Positions 54,040 through 64,000 of a stretch of 64,000 nucleotides of DNA are shown here, piece by piece (the stretch's first letter is position 1; every line of letters begins with the position of its first letter). Under the pieces are notes generated by a model. That model worked only from the letters and a program-made list of their open reading frames with translations, searched no databases and was not told the DNA's origin. The stretch is from Calliphora vicina (taxonomy: Eukaryota; Arthropoda; Insecta; Diptera; Calliphoridae), in the NCBI RefSeq assembly GCF_958450345.1, contig NC_088780.1, positions 92,888,226 through 92,952,225 of the forward strand, given 5' to 3'. The position numbers and the translations under genes were made by a program.

Positions 54040-55699
54040 AAAATAATTAAAACGTCAATCCTCTATGATGGTGCATACTTACAACATACAACATACTTGC
54101 AACATATATATTTTAATTAATTTTTAAGCCTTAAAACAAAAGAAAAACAAACACATCTTAAGCTAAAAATTCACTCGAAACATAAAATGTTTATAAAAAA
54201 TCAACAAGTAGTTAAAACATTCTTTTTAAGCAATATATTAAACCAACAACATTAGTTAGTCCTGCCATTTGTCACAAAAAACTAAATGTTTTTAAATTAA
54301 GTAAATAAATTTTATTGCCATCTTTGAATTTATCAATCGAAAAAACCAAAACACGATCATTCAAATAATTGAATTAATCTTACAATGCAGCGACTTTTTT
54401 TATATTTTCCTTGTATTTCAATGTATTAAATAGTTCTAAAACACAACTGTTTTATTTGTTTTCACCTTTTCCCTAATTTATTTTTTAAATATTTTCCTAA
54501 TTATACTTATAACTGTTGCTGTTTAATATTTCTTTGAATTTAAGTTTTTAAAGTCAATCCAATAAGAAAATGCATTTTAAATTAAAACAAAAAGATGAAA
54601 ATATTCATAAATATAAAAATTAATTCAAAATAAAATAAAAAATAATATAAATATAAAAAAAAAATATTAATGTGGTTTTCATTATGCTTATGTATATGTT
54701 TTAGGAAATAATCGATTAATTATTCAATTGACCGAATAATTTCAGTTTTCCGAGCTTTTTTGGGCCAGACGTTAATTATCTCTATTGGATTACTCGTAAC
54801 ATAAAGTAAATTTTATCTTTAATCTAGAACGAAATTGTCGATGGCGTAAAACCGCCAACGCCTTACACGATAAGACAACCACAATTTCTTTCCAAAGTTA
54901 AAAATATTTTTCAAGCAAGATTTTTTTATTTTTGCAAAATAATAATAATTCGGACAAAAAAAAAATACAATGAACATTACATATATTTTGGAAATAAAAT
55001 TTCACATTATTATGATATTATTATTTTTACAAAATGGTGTTGATGTTCACGATCTCTTGCTCTTCAGATACATATATTGAAATAAAGAATAGAAACACAA
55101 TGTCAATGTTAAAGAACAAATATTGATATATCGCACTGGTTCAAAAAACTGTTTTTTTAATACATTACAATGAAAGTTGAAGACGGATACAACTGTATTT
55201 TTTGGCGAAAGAGTAGAGCAAATGATTTAAGATTTTTACAGTGGGTAGATATGATCACTGTGTATCGAGTGAAAATTTAAAAATTTTGATTTATTAGTAT
55301 TTCTATTGTCTTTCTTGTGTATTTATTAATTACACAATGGTACAGTGCAAAAACACACGGTCATGACGGTATATGTTCTACTCTACTGCCAAAGGGTAGT
55401 AAAACATATAGTCAGTTTTGCGATTTTGGTGACCAATTTTGTTTTATGGGCCTCCAAAGATTCAAATCAGTGGGCCCTCAAAAAATGGTGTCATCAGTTT
55501 TTGGCCAACAGCTAATCCAGACTTGATGATACCGCTTAACTATATATGGCAACAATATAGCTAAGAGTCCACAAAAAAATTTTGTTTACATTTTTTGCTA
55601 AAAAATTGCTTTTCCATGTACTTTTTTGGAAAATAATATAAGAACTTTTTTTTCACTTTTTTAGAATAAATTACAGGGACTCTTAATTTTTCACTAACT
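54040..55699. other. intergenic, downstream of Gdh
   Basis: AT-rich DNA, partly possible long 3' UTR of Gdh up to about 54650. 55310-55530 is an open stretch without recognisable protein features, probably repeat DNA. Confidence 0.5.
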
Positions 55700-56011
55700 C
55701 AGGCCTGTCACACATTTTGTTCAGAATGGTTTCAATTCCGTAGTTTTTATTCCGATCGATTTAGTTTTCTTCGGGTTCTTCAGATTCCGTGTGAATTATT
55801 AATTCCAAAAATATTTAAAAATTCTGTAGTTTTTGTGCACAAAATTGAATAAACATTTTAGAAAAACAAATAATTACAATGAAATACCAATTCCACTTTG
55901 AAAACTGAATGTGGTTTTATTCCTAAAGAAATTTTCGTTTTACTTTTTTGAAGAAGCGAAATACGGAATTAATTCCACTTTCTGTCGGAATGGAATTCTG
56001 TGACAGGCCTG
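55700..56011. mobile_element. MITE with CAGGCCTGTCACA termini
   Basis: CAGGCCTGTCACA at the left and its exact inverse at the right bound 312 bp; inner arms share AATTCCGTAGTTTTTATTCC-like and GGAATTAATTCCA sequences. CAGG ends suggest hAT, but no 8-bp duplication is preserved. Confidence 0.7.
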
Positions 56012-56321
56012 AATATTTAGCAAAGTTGTAGCTACGGTAGATAAGTCGATTATGGTTACTGTAATTTTTTCTTTAAGTAACATAGGCCAATTATCATTTT
56101 GACCTTAACAAAATAGTAAAATATAGAATAGAAAAATTACAATGCAAGCAATAATATTGAAAAGAGAGAAAATATGCTGTTATGTGTTAAATATGCAAAA
56201 TATTCACTAACAAATAGATAAAATATTGGATATTTTTTGTTGCCCTGGTAATAACTATACCCAGCAAATTACACTATTGTAAAATTTATTCAAATTTTGT
56301 CTTTATAGTAATTTCGACTTA

Positions 56322-56743
56322 AGCTGGGTTTCCGCATACTTCGTAATCGGCGTCGATAACGAATTGTTTTCGTTTCAGTTGGGTGCGTTGCGGCATAAAA
56401 CAGAAACGAAATTATTTTTTAATTTTGGATGTCGCACATTAAATAGAATTTCATTATTTTTGACAAAATTTTTTATTTTTTCCTTTTCCAATAAAGAAAA
56501 TTTATTTATTTTATTCATTTTGATTTTCTTTAAATTTGAAATAAAAAAATAATTAAAATAATTTCGTTCCTACAGCACCGAAAACAACCTACTTGAAGTT
56601 GTTTTCGATTCGGCCCCAAATGACAGGTTTTTGTTACTGATCGGTACCTTTTCGTTGCCGATTTCTGAAACGAACTTTTTTTCGGTCCAAATGTATGCAA
56701 TTTCGTTTTCGGTGCCGATTACGGTGTATGCGGAAACGTAGCT
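56322..56743. mobile_element. Harbinger-type MITE, copy 2 (TTA duplication)
   Basis: Termini AGCTGGGTTTCCGCATAC and inverted AGCTACGTTTCCGCATACAC are flanked by TTA on both sides (56319-56321, 56744-56746). It shares CAAATGACAGGTTTTTGTTA and GATTACGGTGTATGCGG with the copy at 19950 and is 178 bp longer, with an AT-rich insertion around 56410-56560. Confidence 0.87.
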
Positions 56744-56983
56744 TTATAAGAGGTTTCGGTACCGAAAGATTTTGTATCTTCATATAGAAAGTTACAGCTC
56801 TTCACGGTTATTTATTACGAGATGAAAAAAATTCGGTCATATTCCGATTTTTTTAAGCATATTTTTCAATAATAAATGTATGTAAATCTGATCCCTAATC
56901 GTAATCAATAACGAATTTTTTTTGTTTTGTTGAAATGAACTGCTGATATTTAATAATTTTGAATTAAGATATTTAATATACAG

Positions 56984-57107
56984 CCGAATTATGAATAAAA
57001 AATTCCGCGGGAGTTTGTTCCCCGGGAGTTTTTTCCCATTGAATTTGAATAGGGAAAATGAGAAAAGGGAAAAAAACTCCGGGGGAATTTTTATTCATAA
57101 TTGGGCT
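56984..57107. mobile_element. small palindromic MITE, AGCCGAATTATGAAT termini
   Basis: AGCCGAATTATGAATAAAAA on the left and inverted AGCCCAATTATGAATAAAAA on the right; the arms continue through CTCCCGGGG / CTCCGGGGG. Of 124 bp, nearly all can pair. An ATA flank on both sides may be the duplication. Confidence 0.65.
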
Positions 57108-57877
57108 GATAGCTTAAATTTAATTAATACGAACCTCTGACTAATACCAACTTAATCGATAATGAATTATTGTAGCGGCACTTAAAAGAAAGATAACTTT
57201 AAAATAATTGTTTTTATTTATTCTTTATTTATTTAAACCATTATTGTTTTCTACTTCAACTTTTTGAAATGTCACTAAACAAAACCATTTTCTTTTTATT
57301 TTTACACTCCATAATTGAAGATTTTTTAAGAATAAGTTCCTTAAGGTATCTGATTAAATATAACAAATAATTAGTTATGTATACTAAATAATAAATTTAT
57401 GAAAGAATTCTTACAATTAAAAAAATATTTCGTAAAATAAACGAATTTTTTATTATAGTTAAACATTTCGTGATTTCGTACAACGTATGAATATTTTCAA
57501 ATATAAAAGGCATGTATTTTTTTAAGTGTATGAATATATATATATTATCACTTAAACAATAAGGTGAATTTTGATCTTGCAAAATTATGAACTTTTGCAT
57601 AAACACAAAAACTATACCCATTACAAATGTTATTGTATTAATATAAAAGTTCGCTAGGTTGTATTTTATTAAAACCCATACATTTAAATCATTAAAGTTG
57701 GTATAAAACATGTTCATTAGGGTTATTATTTTTTTGCGACATCCTCCAGTTCCAAGATCGTACGGAATAGAATGCCCTACGCGAAAGGCCTTTAATATTT
57801 TATAAATTATTTTTTAAGCTGATGGCTTTTTTATAAAAGATACCTAGTTAATATAGTATTTAAATTAATAAAAAGAC
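57108..57877. other. intergenic, downstream of Ku70
   Basis: AT-rich DNA with no recognised element. The ORF at 57397-57717 is low-complexity and unsupported. Confidence 0.5.
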
Positions 57878-59746
57878 TTATAGACTATAAATAATATCCA
57901 TAAGTTCTTGTTTTTTTGTATTTTTGGGAACTTTTTTGTTGAAATGATTATTTAAAATTTCCAACAATTGATCTTTTGTGCAAGAATTAAGTGCTTTGTT
58001 CTCAATCATTTGGGTAACATGATCTTTATTATTTAAATCTGGTGTTATTTTAGGTTTTTTAGAAACGTTTGTTAAACCTGATTTATCTGCAGAACGTTTT
58101 GGTATCTCATTAGTTTCTTCTCCAAACACTTCATCAAAGATTGGCAATATAGTACTAATACGTTGGGTCTGATTTTCAGGATTAGGAAAATATTGACTAC
58201 CCAATGTTTCGTAATTAACATTGAAAGCCAAGCTGAGCAGTTTTGACTGTAATTGATCCGAGTCCGGATCACACAAAATATCAGGCTTATAATCTAATCT
58301 GAATTTCTTCATCAGCTTCTCACAGACCATTAATCCTTTATCATCTGCGTCGTTTTCGGATGTATTCCAATCACATAAATTAAAATTGCGTATATACGAA
58401 GAGCACGACAAATAGACAATTTTAAATCCATCGTTTAGAATACAATTTTCATGTGTTTGTGATTCGATTTCTTTGTCAATTGGTATTAAAGCCACATATC
58501 GAGGCATTGATTTCCTTTTACTCAGGAACAGGCATACAGCTATTTTTTCTTTTTCTATACATTTTTCCCATAGGGCACGAAATAAACGTTTAGAACCCTC
58601 AATATGGATATCATCAGGATACATAAAGTTTGCAGTTTTGGAATATATTGTGCTTGCCAAATATGATTTCGGCTTAAAGCCCAATAAGACCATTCCAGGC
58701 GAGTGAATATTACGTACTCTATTTACCTGTTCATACGATAAACGCATATGATTAGCCCCCAAATTGATATCATACCAAGCGTTTTTTATATTCACGTCTT
58801 TAACTTCTTTGCAAATTTGAGTTTCTGGATCTTGCTTACGTACTTGGGTTACTCTATGCCTCCGTACCAAAGCACTATCTGTGCGTTGCAATAATACTTT
58901 CATTGGTTTTTTACCCTTTTGATAGTAGTTGAAGTATTGGGCGGATAATTCCAAGTTGGGGCCCAACGAAAATTTAAAATGCCCCAAAGATCTGCGAACA
59001 TAATGTTGCTTAAATTTTCGATTGGATAACATCTCGCGTAATCTTTTGGGATCGGATGGTTGAAAGCAGTCAATATCAATATCCTGTATTAAGCAAATAA
59101 ATTCTTTATAAAATAGATCATAATTGAAAATATCTATCATAGGAATCAATTGAAATTCTACATCTCGTCCCTTCAAATCGACAGCTTTTTGTAAAACTTG
59201 TCTATAGCATTCAGAATCACGAGGATGTGGTAGCTCATTGGATGTTAAGAATACGATTGTAGTATTATCAACTAAATAATTGCAATGCTGCACTAAATCC
59301 ATGCAGAGCCTAAGAACGTGCGAAAAATTACAACTTTCATCGTTAGGCGCTACCCCATATATTTCATCAAATTGTGTTGGCGCCGTTTCTACAAATCTCA
59401 AAAACATTTGAACTATAGAAGTATTTAGTTGGCGTGGCGGTAAAAATACTGCGCATTTTTCTGGAAGAATTATGTCTTCTAAACAATTGGGTTCATAAGG
59501 TTCTGGTGAATGCTTCGTATTTGCAAATATCAATCCTATTAAATCCTTATCATTTACCAAGAGACCCGATAAAAATGCTGTGCGTAAAATTACCAAGGCT
59601 TCCTCCAGTAATTCCGGCGTATTGTACAACTTAGCATCGACTACGAATACTATAGACTCGCGACCATTGAACTTTTTAGTCAATTGATCGCCCTCATCTT
59701 CAGAATCTGAAACCGATATTTCAAACTCAGGACTCCAGGAGCTCAT
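57878..59746 (-). CDS. Irbp: Ku70, DNA end-binding subunit of the Ku heterodimer
   Basis: 622 residues in one uninterrupted ORF, close to human Ku70 (609) and Drosophila Irbp. Ku70 pairs with Ku80, binds broken DNA ends in the nucleus and starts non-homologous end joining; it also acts at telomeres. The acidic N-terminus (SDSEDEGDQL) leads into the von Willebrand A-type domain (ESIVFVVDAKLYN, residues 30-42; FLSGLLVNDKDLIGLIFANT). The middle forms the Ku beta-barrel (SLGHFKFSLGPNLELSAQYF, RSDSALVRR-like hinge, PGMVLLGFKPKSYL). A basic linker (KPKITPDLNNKDHV) precedes a C-terminal SAP DNA-binding domain (residues about 585-622, CTKDQLLEILNNHF...KKQELMDIIYSL). No intron or break seen. Confidence 0.96.
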   Translation of the reverse strand: MSSWSPEFEISVSDSEDEGDQLTKKFNGRESIVFVVDAKLYNTPELLEEALVILRTAFLSGLLVNDKDLIGLIFANTKHSPEPYEPNCLEDIILPEKCAVFLPPRQLNTSIVQMFLRFVETAPTQFDEIYGVAPNDESCNFSHVLRLCMDLVQHCNYLVDNTTIVFLTSNELPHPRDSECYRQVLQKAVDLKGRDVEFQLIPMIDIFNYDLFYKEFICLIQDIDIDCFQPSDPKRLREMLSNRKFKQHYVRRSLGHFKFSLGPNLELSAQYFNYYQKGKKPMKVLLQRTDSALVRRHRVTQVRKQDPETQICKEVKDVNIKNAWYDINLGANHMRLSYEQVNRVRNIHSPGMVLLGFKPKSYLASTIYSKTANFMYPDDIHIEGSKRLFRALWEKCIEKEKIAVCLFLSKRKSMPRYVALIPIDKEIESQTHENCILNDGFKIVYLSCSSYIRNFNLCDWNTSENDADDKGLMVCEKLMKKFRLDYKPDILCDPDSDQLQSKLLSLAFNVNYETLGSQYFPNPENQTQRISTILPIFDEVFGEETNEIPKRSADKSGLTNVSKKPKITPDLNNKDHVTQMIENKALNSCTKDQLLEILNNHFNKKVPKNTKKQELMDIIYSL

Positions 59747-60525
59747 TTTACTGATTTAATAATGAATGCACTTTGTGTTGTTCACCGAATAATTATCTGT
59801 TGTGTTGTTTTTTAATTTCATCATTAAAGAAAACTCTTGTGAAGAAAACAAACAGAATAATAAAATTGTTTTTACAGAGTTGCATAAATAGTAGTACTTT
59901 ATCAAAACTTGGGAACTCGAGCTTTTGGGAGAATTTGTACATCAAAACAAACTGAAATTCAAAAAAATTAATCAAATACTACATAATATGTATATAGCTT
60001 TATTTTTGCAATTACCAATTGGACAATTTCATCAACATTTTAACTTAAATGCTTTTATGTTAAGAATTATCTGCTTTTTTTAATACAGCAAAAAATATAA
60101 ATTTTGGTATTAAATAGCATTTAAAATAAAATCTGTGGAGATTTATTTACTTACTATCGTTTTATAACGAAATCGATATCATAATTTCATGGAAAACGAT
60201 ATGATAAGGAAAGGAACAATTTAGTGCGTAAATACTATTGTTTATGATACGATCGTACTTTTTTAATTTTTTTTATGATTTAAGCTGTATTTTTTGAAGA
60301 AAATTAAATGCTTTAATGTTAAAGGATGTTTAATATTTTTACGTTTTAGGTTTTCGATTCATCTGGAAAGATTTACCAATATTGGGCTATTATACAAAAA
60401 TATTTGAACTAAATCATTACGTAATGCAATTTATAATAAAATAACAATTTTATATAATAAAGCAAAAAATTTTGAACATGTTTTTATTTGAATGAAAAAA
60501 GTTTGGGAAAAAATCATGTTCGACT
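59747..60525. other. upstream region of Ku70
   Basis: AT-rich intergenic DNA that should contain the Ku70 promoter. I see no clear core promoter motif and no repeat. Confidence 0.5.
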
Positions 60526-60809
60526 AATAACACTGTGCATAAAATTGACACTTTTTTTTCTGGCAAGAGGGGCACCCAGCGGGTTAGACTACGCTGAATT
60601 CAGTGGTGCTAACCGTTTTTTTTTTTAGGTTAGCTCGTATTTTCGAGATATACCGTTATTTCGAAAATGGAGGAGGTTGCACAACATATATTCACGTAAC
60701 TCAAAAAAGGTTTAGTTTATTGAATAAACAGAAAAAACCATGCACATAGAAAGCAAAGTTCCAAACAAAACAAGACCTAAATGATTAAAATCTGTCCACA
60801 ACTTTTGAG

Positions 60810-60915
60810 ATTATTCATTTGATTTATTTTTTGCCACTATACCAGTGTTCGAGTCTGGCTGTTACTTGGTGAAACCCCTCGCCATGTTCATCAGATTCGG
60901 CTGGTGATTGTTAAT
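60810..60915 (-). pseudogene. inverted second copy of the transposase C-terminus
   Basis: Minus-strand reading EQSPAESDEHGEGFHQ then VTARLEHWYSGKK ends in a stop. It matches 62506-62571 in about 60 of 66 bases, but continues further than that copy does before decay, so it is not just a folded copy of it. The element therefore carries two opposed gene ends. Confidence 0.75.
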
Positions 60916-61640
60916 TATATATATATGTATTTTATTGTGCGGACAAATCGGTCTTGTAAAAAACTTACGTAACGTATTCTGTTTTTATACCTTGCACACG
61001 TAGAATCATATAAACATGTTTTTTTAACAAAATATGGTCATAAAGGCCTTATATATTAAAATATCTAAGATGGAGGCATGTAACAAGTTTAATTACTTTT
61101 GTTATGTGTGTGGGAAATATACAATTATGCCAAGTCGCTGCGATAGCAGCTAAGAATTATTTGGCCTGTATAAAATACATAACGCCATCACCAATTACGG
61201 CATACGCCTAGGAAGAGCCTCGTCCAGGAAACGCCAATCGTCCTATACTTCGTATAGGAAGCCGGAAATCTCGAACTTAGCTCCTAAGTTTTATGGTCTC
61301 CACCAATTTCCAATACGAGTTTTGTTTGGTTCTCCACCATATATCAAATTATTTTAGGTTATAAAACCAAAGTCGATTGCATGTGGTTAATATACACCTC
61401 GACGTACCGTAACGCGGTACAGTTAGACGACGCCACACATCAACCAATGCGAGTGAAACGCAATTCCTCGAAGGCAGCGAAAAAAGGACGGCCTGATTGC
61501 CCTTAGCGACAAGAACAATGACGCACGAGTTCTTTCTCCACCCAGAGTTGAATTACGCATTATCTTGACAAAAGAGTTAAAACATGCTAATATTTAGCTA
61601 ATGTAAAAATATTAGGGGCAATCAATCGCCATCGTCGATA
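60916..61640. other. unassigned interior of the Sola-like element
   Basis: This stretch is more GC-rich than its surroundings from 61120 to 61560 and has no readable ORF. It may be a decayed transposase N-terminus or another nested fragment; I cannot tell. Confidence 0.4.
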
Positions 61641-62640
61641 TACGACTTTTTTAGATCTATTGAGAATAATTCTCTCGCGTATTGTACTGACATCCGCGTC
61701 TTGGTTTTAACAATGCAAAATGAATATAATCCTGGAGATTGGCGCTTATTCATTGATTCGTCCAAAAGTAGCTTAAAAGCAGTTTTGTTACATGTCACTA
61801 ATTTAAAAAACCCTATTCCGATAGCTCTAAGCACAAATACTAAGAGTTAATTAAATATGAAGACCACAAGTCGAAAATATGTGCAGATTTAAAAGTGGTG
61901 GCTCTTTTAAGAGGCATGCAATTGGGCTATAATAAAAATATGTGCTTATGGAATACGCGTTTTAATGGCGACCAGTACAATACACGGGATTGGGCTTTAC
62001 GTGAGGAAAGCAGATTGCATAGAAATAATATCATTGAATTACCACTTGTGCCGATGGAAAAGAGTTTGCTTCCTCCACTCCTCATCAAACTGGGTATTGT
62101 AAAAAATTCTATAAAAGCATTGAACCCAGATGGGATTGCTTTTACCGAATTGCGTCGAATTTTTCCACGATTAAGCGGTATGAAAGTAAAAGAAGGTATG
62201 AACTCCAACTACTTTATTAAATTAGATTTATATTTAATATCATAATGTTTCTATTTTACAGGAATTCTTAATGGACCGGACATCCGTCGTCTAATGAAGG
62301 ACCAACAATTTGAAGTTGCATTGAATGAAATCGAGCTATTGGCCTGGAATTGTGTGAAATTAGTAATAGAAAATGTTTTAGGAAATCATCGGTCTGAAAA
62401 TTGGAGAATTTTAATTGTAAATATGCTAACCGCATTTAAAAACTTAAACGTCAGAATGTCATTGAAAATACATTTTTTGCATTGTCATTGTTCAAAATTT
62501 AATGAACAATCACCAGCCGAGTCTGATGAACATGGCGAGAGGTTTCACCAAGAACAGCCAGACTCGAACACAAAAAACTTGATTCGCTTTTAGGGAATAT
62601 TTGCTGGAATCTGCAGGAGGAAATAACGGTATATCTCGAA
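61641..62640 (+). pseudogene. Sola-like transposase pseudogene with an intron
   Basis: 61641-61847 reads YDFFRSIENNSLAYCTDIRV then GDWRLFIDSSKSSLKAVLLH; after a stop and deletion, LIKYEDHKSKICADLKVVAL then PLVPMEKSLLPPLLIKLGIV, GIAFTELRRIFPRLSGMKVK and EG. A 66-bp GT-AG intron (62196-62261) follows and the reading resumes ILNGPDIRRLMKDQQFEVAL, LGNHRSENW, NVRMSLKIHFLH, SDEHGERFHQ and, after a shift, NICWNLQEE. The motif order is that of a protein family I know as widespread and mostly uncharacterised in arthropod genomes. N-terminal half missing. Confidence 0.7.
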
Positions 62641-62753
62641 AATACGAACTAACCTAAAAAAAACGGTTAGCACCAGTGAATTCAGCGTAGGCGAATTAGT
62701 TTAACCCACCGGGTGCCCCGCTTGACAGTTTTTTCAACTAGCATAGTGTAATA

Positions 62754-63776
62754 CTGAAACATGAAAAACAATCATAATGATTTTTTTTTCTGTGAAGTAC
62801 TTCGGAATTAAAGCCTATGTATTAATTCGTAATGAATTCTTTAAGGAAATGATTAAGAGATTAAATTTAATCTGATTTTGAAAATTAAATTAAAAATTAC
62901 TTCGTTCGAACCTTTGATACCATAATATGTATCTCTGCTTTATATAGTCCCTGTTGCAAATAAAAAATACACCGTAATTAAAGATTTTAATTTCATTTAT
63001 TTTGGCACACAAATATGACAATTTTTCTTTCTTTTTACTTATAGAACCATTAATGTATAAATAATATCCACAGAAAAATATATTTTGATTCTGTTCTAGT
63101 GTTTTATTTATGTGCAATTAAAGATAAATAATATAAGGTTTAATATTCTTTAAATTATAATAGTTTTTAATATCAATCATTCCTTTTAATAAAGCGTTAA
63201 TAATACCAAAATAATATTTTTAATATCAATTGACAGATTGCGTTGCTTTCATTAAGAAATAGAATACATTTATAAATGAAGATCATTAACATGACTACAA
63301 TAATACTATAAGTACACTTTAAGGGAGGGAGATTGGTAGGGAATTAGTGGGGAAAAGGCAAATACAAATATATAGTAGTATAGTTTTGTTTAATACATAC
63401 AATTATTCAAAAATATTGAGTTGAGTTAGGCCACAACTAATACAACGTATCGTTAACTTTATCAAGTTATATAAAGAAATTTACTCCGACGAATCGTACC
63501 ATAAAAATCTATACAAACTAGAATTTCTTTCGGTCATTATATTTACGTAATAGTTCGTATAGTTGTACCTTTAATAGTTAAGGTTTTCCATAAATGTATA
63601 CATATCTATATATAATATTCAAACGTCTTTCAAAAAATATCTAAGTATCTAATATAATAAAAATAATTGTGACCCACAAAATCGAGGTGCAGTCTATCGA
63701 TTTTAGCACAGCACTCATGTAATATTAAGTTCCTAACTAATATATCAGAGTATCCTGGGCGAATTCTACTCTCTTT
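62754..63776. other. intergenic / 3' flank of the right-edge gene
   Basis: AT-rich DNA; the last few hundred bases before 63777 are probably 3' UTR of the minus-strand gene. No repeat or other gene seen. Confidence 0.5.
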
Positions 63777-64000
63777 TTAAAAAAATAATGATTTAGGAAA
63801 TAGTTTTTGCTCAATATAATCATCTACCATAGCCTTAACAAGATCTGTAGTGACTTTGGGATGTTTCAATTGATACCCAAATTCTTTTAGTTTTGTATTG
63901 TCCAAATTCAAGTGTTTATGATACAATTGCTCTTCGTCCAAATAGGGAGTGAGTGGTGTGTTTGTTAAACCATCTTGTTGGCATATTTCCGCCCATGGTG
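63777..64000 (-). CDS. C-terminal part of an unidentified protein, possibly an SDR-type reductase (partial)
   Basis: Minus-strand frame open from the window edge to TAA at 63777-63779, 73 codons: PWAEICQQDGLTNTPLTPYL, DEEQLYHKHLNLDNTKLKEF, GYQLKHPKVTTDLVKAMVDD and YIEQKLFPKSLFF. Composition and lack of stops support real coding. 'LDNTKLKEFGYQLKHP' looks like the C-terminal 'dNsrLk.lGw.pk.p' pattern of NAD-dependent epimerase/dehydratase (extended SDR) proteins, but this is a weak resemblance; most of the protein is outside the window. Confidence 0.65.
   Translation of the reverse strand, partial: PWAEICQQDGLTNTPLTPYLDEEQLYHKHLNLDNTKLKEFGYQLKHPKVTTDLVKAMVDDYIEQKLFPKSLFF

Larger units (their letters stand above)
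60530..62749 (+). mobile_element. Sola-like DNA transposon relic with 4-bp duplication AATA
   Basis: Termini ACACTGTGC (left) and inverted ACACTATGC (right) are flanked by AATA on both sides (60526-60529, 62750-62753). Inverted arms of about 130 bp include CTGGCAAGAGGGGCACCC / CTGTCAAGCGGGGCACCC, GCTGAATTCAGTGGTGCTAA and CGAGATATACCGTTATTT. The interior carries a broken transposase-like gene and an inverted piece of that gene's end. A 4-bp duplication fits the Sola superfamily, but this is inference. A relative lies at 1213-1597. Confidence 0.75.

Noticed and set aside
57397..57717. 106-codon minus-strand ORF next to Ku70
   Set aside because: Ile/Asn/Phe-rich, as expected of AT-rich DNA; no motif or splice context.

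Overview
The window is nuclear DNA of a higher dipteran, most likely a calyptrate fly such as a blowfly or house-fly relative. The base composition is strongly AT-rich, introns are large and packed with transposon debris, and the Gdh gene carries the 13-codon alternative exon known from Drosophila. Species cannot be fixed from the sequence alone. Only four host protein-coding genes are well supported.

Layout. (1) Positions 1-37635, minus strand: most of an M17 leucine-aminopeptidase gene of the NPEPL1 / Drosophila granny smith (grsm) type. Four coding exons are present (37408-37635, 29107-30149, 27748-27904, 2015-2191); the 3' end lies left of the window. One intron is 25.6 kb long. (2) 37636-41373: intergenic DNA with a duplicated block of about 1 kb and 16-bp tandem repeats. 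(3) 41374-about 54040, plus strand: a complete mitochondrial glutamate dehydrogenase gene (Gdh) with an Inr+DPE core promoter, five constitutive coding exons, a 9.1-kb first intron and a 39-nt cassette exon. (4) 57878-59746, minus strand: an uninterrupted Ku70 gene (Irbp in Drosophila). (5) 60530-62749: a Sola-like DNA transposon relic with 4-bp target-site duplications. (6) 63777-64000, minus strand: the last coding exon of a gene that may be an atypical short-chain dehydrogenase.

Mobile DNA dominates the rest. Structurally defined elements are: a Helitron-like element (5058-7629) that splits a Jockey-type LINE relic; a Tc1-like element (about 16620-19326) sitting in a satellite array, interrupted by an hAT-type foldback element with a perfect 8-bp duplication; another 8-bp-duplication MITE (15131-15369); two Harbinger-type MITEs with TTA duplications (19950-20193, 56322-56743); an ORF-intact PHD-finger LINE (22741-27310); and a 2.56-kb near-palindrome of about 170-bp repeats (31877-34440). 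There are also relics of I/LOA-like LINEs, an hAT transposase, a mariner-like transposase and several short palindromic MITEs.

The host genes do unrelated housekeeping jobs (peptide turnover, glutamate oxidation, DNA end joining), and nothing suggests an operon-like or functional cluster. The most interesting host signal is the Gdh cassette exon, which looks like a copy of the start of the exon after it, the segment that builds the GDH antenna.
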